This document shows, one piece after another, positions 33,554 through 36,362 of a stretch of DNA of 36,362 nt. Position 1 is the first letter of the stretch, and each line of letters begins with the position of its first letter. Source of the DNA: Mycobacteriaceae bacterium 1482268.1. Lineage in GTDB: Bacteria > Actinomycetota > Actinomycetes > Mycobacteriales > Mycobacteriaceae. Location of the stretch: the NCBI GenBank assembly GCA_001665255.1, contig LZSH01000323.1, forward strand, positions 1 to 36,362. Reading direction: 5' to 3'. The notes under the pieces were generated by a model. It was not told where the DNA came from, made no database searches, and saw only the letters and a list, made by a program, of their open reading frames with translations. A program made the translations under genes and the position numbers.

Positions 33554-33626
33554 GCAGCGGTATTACGCTGGTGTCATGCCCTCGGAAATGCCGAGAGCAT
33601 TTCCACCACCAGAGAGGAAGAGTCCG

Positions 33627-34883
33627 ATGGCACCAGGGCCTTACACCCAGCTCAGCGACGACAACCTGCCCGGAATCCGCGACGCGATCGCCAACCCGTG
33701 CAACTGCGAGACCACCAACGCGGTGATCGATCTGCGTGACTCGACTGGTCAGAAGTTCCGCAAGTCGCTGACGGCGTACAACGCCGAGTACGTCAAGGTC
33801 GTCGAAGTCTTCGAGGAGCAGCTGCTCGCCTTCCTCGACGACCTCGACATCTGCTACACCGCGTCCTACACCGGGGACGGGATCGTCGTGGTGGTCGACA
33901 CCGCCAGCGGCTCACACCACCTGATCAACGCGGTGATCCGCGTCCTTGAAGAGATCGATGCACTGTCCACCGCACGTAACGGCGCCCCTAGCGGTCAGAT
34001 CGACGCCAAGATTTCCGCGGCGATCACCACCGGTGAGGGCTACCGGTACTGCCGCCGCGACGGTGGCATCGAGCACATCTCGTCGTCCATCGACCGGTCG
34101 AGTCGGCTGTGCGGAGTAGCCTCCCCTGGGGCGTTGTTCATCGACACCGACACCCGCAACAGCGCCACCATGCGTGACGTCACCTCGACACTGGGCGAGA
34201 TGCTGCATCGCAGGCCCGAGGACTACTTGGGGGAGCTGCAGTCGGTGCAGGTGCGCGGCGTCCCCGATCCCGTCGGGTACTACGAGATCTACTGGGGTCG
34301 GCAGCTCTACGGAGTTCGCTCGGCGACCGTCACCGAGATCTCCACCTCCCAGGCAACCAGCCGTCCCACCCTCCCGCCGGCTTCGCCCGCACCGCAGGGC
34401 CCGTCTGCCGGTGTCGCGGCCAAGCCTCGCGATGAGCAGTTCGTGGGCAAGGTCAAGCTTTGGAGTGACGACCGCGGTGGATACGGGTTCGTCATCGACG
34501 CCAAGAGCGGGGAGGAGTTCCACTTCACGCTCGACTCCCTGGTCTACGAGGACGATCGCCAGCACCTGCGTCCCGGCGCCGAGCTGGTGTTCACCGCCAC
34601 CGGGACGGCGGTCGGCAAGCGCAAGCGCGAGGCCGTGACCATCCTGGTCGTCGGCCAGGGCGCCGATGGGCGGATCAGCTACGTGCATCCCGAGCGTCCG
34701 TTCGGCTTCATCGCGGTCAGCGACGACGCCGGAAACACGGTCAAGCTGCACATGACCATCGCGCCTGGGACCACGTGGAACCGCGGGGATGAGGTGTCGT
34801 TCACCGTGGCCACCAACGCTGTGGGCGCCCGTGCCGTCGACGTCGCCGCGCTCGACGAATCCGAGGGCGACACTGCCGCCTGA
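33627..34883 (+). CDS. Class III nucleotidyl cyclase fused to two cold-shock-like domains
   Basis: 418 residues from an ATG at 33627, chosen because GAGGAAG at 33614-33620 precedes it; an in-frame ATG at 33552 has no such site. Residues about 30-222 match a class III adenylate/guanylate cyclase catalytic domain: first metal Asp D35 in VIDLRDST, second D84 in YTGDGIVV, the ISAAITTGEG strand, and the late helix SIDRSSRLCGVASPG, where D156 stands at the usual Asn and R160 is kept. After a Pro/Ala linker come a cold-shock domain (about 271-341, RNP1-like GGYGFV, RNP2-like FHFTL) and a second related module (about 346-408, PFGFIAV and VKLHM). It could make a cyclic nucleotide in response to nucleic acid. 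The base used is not predictable. Divergent from the RHH gene. Confidence 0.85.
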   Translation: MAPGPYTQLSDDNLPGIRDAIANPCNCETTNAVIDLRDSTGQKFRKSLTAYNAEYVKVVEVFEEQLLAFLDDLDICYTASYTGDGIVVVVDTASGSHHLINAVIRVLEEIDALSTARNGAPSGQIDAKISAAITTGEGYRYCRRDGGIEHISSSIDRSSRLCGVASPGALFIDTDTRNSATMRDVTSTLGEMLHRRPEDYLGELQSVQVRGVPDPVGYYEIYWGRQLYGVRSATVTEISTSQATSRPTLPPASPAPQGPSAGVAAKPRDEQFVGKVKLWSDDRGGYGFVIDAKSGEEFHFTLDSLVYEDDRQHLRPGAELVFTATGTAVGKRKREAVTILVVGQGADGRISYVHPERPFGFIAVSDDAGNTVKLHMTIAPGTTWNRGDEVSFTVATNAVGARAVDVAALDESEGDTAA

Positions 34884-34889
34884 CACTCG

Positions 34890-34937
34890 AACACGTAGGT
34901 GGCCCGATACCGATTGGTATCGGGCCACCTACGTGTT
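34890..34937. terminator. Perfect 22-bp hairpin after the cyclase gene
   Basis: The arms 34890-34911 and 34916-34937 are perfectly complementary around a 4-nt loop GATT. The right arm runs into TTTAA. It starts 7 bases after the cyclase stop. The stem is unusually long and perfect for a terminator, and could also act as a processing site or operator. Confidence 0.75.
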
Positions 34938-35211
34938 TAACCAGCAAGAACACGGTGCGCAGCGGCTCTGCGTGACGTTCTTGCTCTGCCCTGAGGGATC
35001 CTTCGCGCATCCGACGTCGTGGGTCACGGTCCGCGAGCAGGGTGCTGCCCCTGCGGAGCACGACCGACCCGGAGCCGCCTAGAACGCTCCGCTTGTTCCG
35101 AGCCACACCTGGCGCAAGCGGGATCGGATCGGAAGGGCGGGCGGCCGTCTCTATAACGCCGGGTGTCGGCTGGACCTGGGACAATGGTGGCAGCACAGCC
35201 GAGTCTCCTTG

Positions 35212-35233
35212 CCTGAGAAAAACTTTCTCCAGG
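35212..35233 (+). promoter_or_regulatory. Leader hairpin I upstream of the sigma-like gene
   Basis: CCTGAGAAA (35212-35220) pairs with TTTCTCCAGG (35224-35233) with one bulged C and a 3-nt loop AAC. It lies about 90 bases before the start codon of the sigma-like gene, in a 439-bp stretch (34884-35322) that has the terminator and leader but no gene I can support. Confidence 0.4.
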
Positions 35234-35264
35234 TTTCAGGGGTTCGCGGTACGCGCGCACTTAA

Positions 35265-35303
35265 GAGGAAGCGACAACCGTAGGGATCGGTTGTCTCTTT
35301 CTC
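35265..35303 (+). promoter_or_regulatory. Leader hairpin II, directly upstream of the ribosome site
   Basis: Arms 35265-35280 and 35288-35303 (inner core GACAACCG and CGGTTGTC) pair over 16 positions with one mismatch and one G-U, closing a 7-nt loop. The 3' arm is pyrimidine-rich (TCTTTCTC). GGAG of the sigma-like gene follows 7 bases later, so the stem could act as an attenuator, an RNA stabiliser or a protein target. Confidence 0.55.
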
Positions 35304-35322
35304 GCCTCCTGGAGATGTGGCT

Positions 35323-36126
35323 ATGGATCGACCGGCACGCCGCCCCGGCCCGCCCGTTGATGCCGCGCGCTTACAACCGGACAACCATGCCGACCTCCAG
35401 AACATCGACGACGGCATGGTCAGTGCCTGGCTCGACGACCCCGATCTCGCCGATGAACTGGAACGACTCCGGCGTCTACAAGCAGACGAGGAACTGCTGT
35501 TGGCGCTGCAGCTGCACCAGTTCACCGGCCGGCTGTGGGAGCGGTTCTCCCGCGAGCTGTCTCGCTACGGCCTCGGGGTACTTCGCGCCTGGATCCGCTA
35601 CGGCACCATCTACGGCAAGGCTAAGGCGCTGACAGGCTACGGCCTGGGCCGTATCGACGGCTGGCCCGACGACCAGACCATCGACGACATCGCCACCGAC
35701 ACCGTCGTCGCCGCGCTGAACTACTTCCGCGACAAGGTGCTCATGACCCACCGCTGGCAGTCCTCGGGGGGCGCGTCGCTGGGCACCTTCTTCATCGGCC
35801 AGTGCCTCTACCAGTTCGCCAACATCTACCGCAGCGCACTGCGAGCCGAACTCGAACGCATCGAGCAGGCCACCACGCCGATGGCCGAGCTGCCCGAAGA
35901 ACGATTCGACATCATCAAGGGCATCGAGGAGACCATCGTCGCCAACGACACCGTCGCCGATGCGATGGCACTGCTGAGCACCGACCGGGCACGCCGAGCG
36001 CTGTTCATGCAGGAGCACGGCTTCTCCCAGCGGGAGATCGCCGACGACCTGGGTCTGCCCGACGCCAAGAGCGTGGAAAACCTCATCGGCTACCAACTCC
36101 GCCAACTCCGAAAGAAGCCGTCGTGA
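35323..36126 (+). CDS. Sigma-70-family-like protein (region 2/region 4 architecture)
   Basis: 267 residues from an ATG at 35323; GGAG at 35311-35314 fits this start better than the GTG at 35317. After an acidic N-terminal extension (about 1-60), residues about 65-185 look like sigma region 2 (FSRELSRYGLGVLRAWIRYG, DDIATDTVVAALNYFRDKVL, GASLGTFFIGQCLYQFANIY). The C-terminus (about 215-262) carries a region-4 helix-turn-helix (FMQEHGFSQREIADDLGLPD, then VENLIGYQLRQLRKK). Similar sigma-like proteins occur on actinobacterial accessory elements; a promoter-directing role is likely but unproven. The stop overlaps the next start (GTGA). No anti-sigma gene is seen, although the membrane protein at 31542 might be considered. 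Confidence 0.75.
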   Translation: MDRPARRPGPPVDAARLQPDNHADLQNIDDGMVSAWLDDPDLADELERLRRLQADEELLLALQLHQFTGRLWERFSRELSRYGLGVLRAWIRYGTIYGKAKALTGYGLGRIDGWPDDQTIDDIATDTVVAALNYFRDKVLMTHRWQSSGGASLGTFFIGQCLYQFANIYRSALRAELERIEQATTPMAELPEERFDIIKGIEETIVANDTVADAMALLSTDRARRALFMQEHGFSQREIADDLGLPDAKSVENLIGYQLRQLRKKPS

Positions 36127-36362
36127 CCACCATCAAGCACCTCACCGCGCTCATTGACGCCAGCTCGTTGGGCACCCGCGCCGCGCGTGCAGCACGCACG
36201 TCGGTGACCGCCGCCGAAGGCGCCGCACTGGCCCGGCGCGCGGCTGAGGGTGGGCACGGGCAAGACAGCTCGGCGGAATTCAGGGGTCGGGCAGACGAGC
36301 GCACTTATAGACCGGTATCCGGCTCAATACCGGACCGGACAAAACGAAAGGACAAAACAATG
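36123..36362 (+). CDS. Start of a downstream gene (cut by window end)
   Basis: A GTG at 36123 overlaps the sigma-like stop (GTGA) and opens a frame that stays open to the window end, beginning VTTIKHLTALIDASSLGTRA. The first 45 residues are Ala/Arg-rich and helical and match nothing I know. An in-frame ATG at 36360-36362 has an excellent AAAGGA site, so the main protein may start there, with the 36123 frame being only a coupled leader. Both readings fit. Confidence 0.4.
   Translation, partial: MTTIKHLTALIDASSLGTRAARAARTSVTAAEGAALARRAAEGGHGQDSSAEFRGRADERTYRPVSGSIPDRTKRKDKTM
36312..36333. promoter_or_regulatory. Inverted repeat before the ATG at the window end
   Basis: CCGGTAT (36312-36318) and ATACCGG (36327-36333) are perfect arms around 8 nt. 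They are followed by GGACAAAAC twice (about 36337 and 36350) before the ATG at 36360. This may be an operator or leader hairpin of the next gene. Confidence 0.35.

Noticed and set aside
33627-34883. Direct assignment as a Pycsar cyclase (PycC)
   Set aside because: No TIR or membrane effector of Pycsar type is adjacent, and the cold-shock fusion is not a feature of PycC as I know it; kept only as a comparison.
34789-35082. Plus-strand ORF running out of the cyclase gene through the hairpin
   Set aside because: It starts inside the cyclase gene in another frame and crosses the terminator; no independent start or domain.
35200-35320. c-di-AMP (ydaO) riboswitch upstream of the sigma-like gene
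   Set aside because: Only the 5' CCGAGTC/CAGGTTTC-like words are present; the conserved 3' half cannot be found.
1-36362. CRISPR array or complete insertion sequence
   Set aside because: No regularly spaced repeats with unique spacers and no transposase or integrase gene was seen on either strand.

Overview
The window looks like the chromosome, or a large replicon, of a fast-growing Mycobacterium/Mycolicibacterium. It is GC-rich and holds a complete yrbE/mce operon, three cytochrome P450s, family III CoA-transferases, a 3Fe-4S ferredoxin and several small secreted proteins of mycobacterial style. Tightly overlapping genes (ATGA/GTGA junctions) and GTG/TTG starts are frequent. No species is assigned.

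Layout. (1) 1-2.9 kb: a TetR-type regulator (cut by the window edge) diverges from a P450 across a 20-bp palindrome; two small secreted proteins follow. (2) 2.9-16.0 kb, minus strand: one probable 12-gene operon, read in the order aldehyde dehydrogenase, CaiB-type CoA-transferase, a shrunken OB-fold (DUF35) protein, a shrunken thiolase, yrbEA, yrbEB, mceA-F. An Mce lipid importer is thus joined to enzymes that would oxidise an aldehyde and make a CoA thioester. The DUF35 and thiolase genes appear internally deleted yet still in frame and overlapping. (3) 16.3-18.6 kb, plus strand: short-chain dehydrogenase, ferredoxin and P450, divergent from the mce operon over a 243-bp region with an inverted repeat and a spaced direct repeat. 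(4) 18.6-20.6 kb: a secreted protein and a convergent amidase. (5) 20.7-28.1 kb, plus strand: a second catabolic operon of P450, crotonase, double-domain CoA-transferase-like protein, SDR and kinase-fold protein, then an alpha/beta hydrolase. Regions 1-5 look like uptake plus oxidation and CoA-dependent breakdown of a hydrophobic carboxylic or alicyclic (steroid- or terpenoid-like) substrate; the substrate itself cannot be read from the sequence.

(6) 28.1-31.0 kb is a scar: an N-terminally truncated CrtC-like gene, a hairpin-rich boundary, a frameshifted plasmid-type helix-turn-helix protein and the C-terminal end of a MobF/TrwC-type relaxase-helicase. This points to a decayed plasmid or conjugative element.

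(7) 31.0-36.4 kb is accessory DNA: a small secreted protein, a one-pass membrane protein of unknown family, a ribbon-helix-helix regulator, a class III nucleotidyl cyclase fused to two cold-shock-like domains, a sigma-70-like protein behind two leader hairpins, and the start of another gene. The cyclase/cold-shock fusion beside a divergent RHH regulator and a sigma-like gene is the strongest candidate for an undescribed system.
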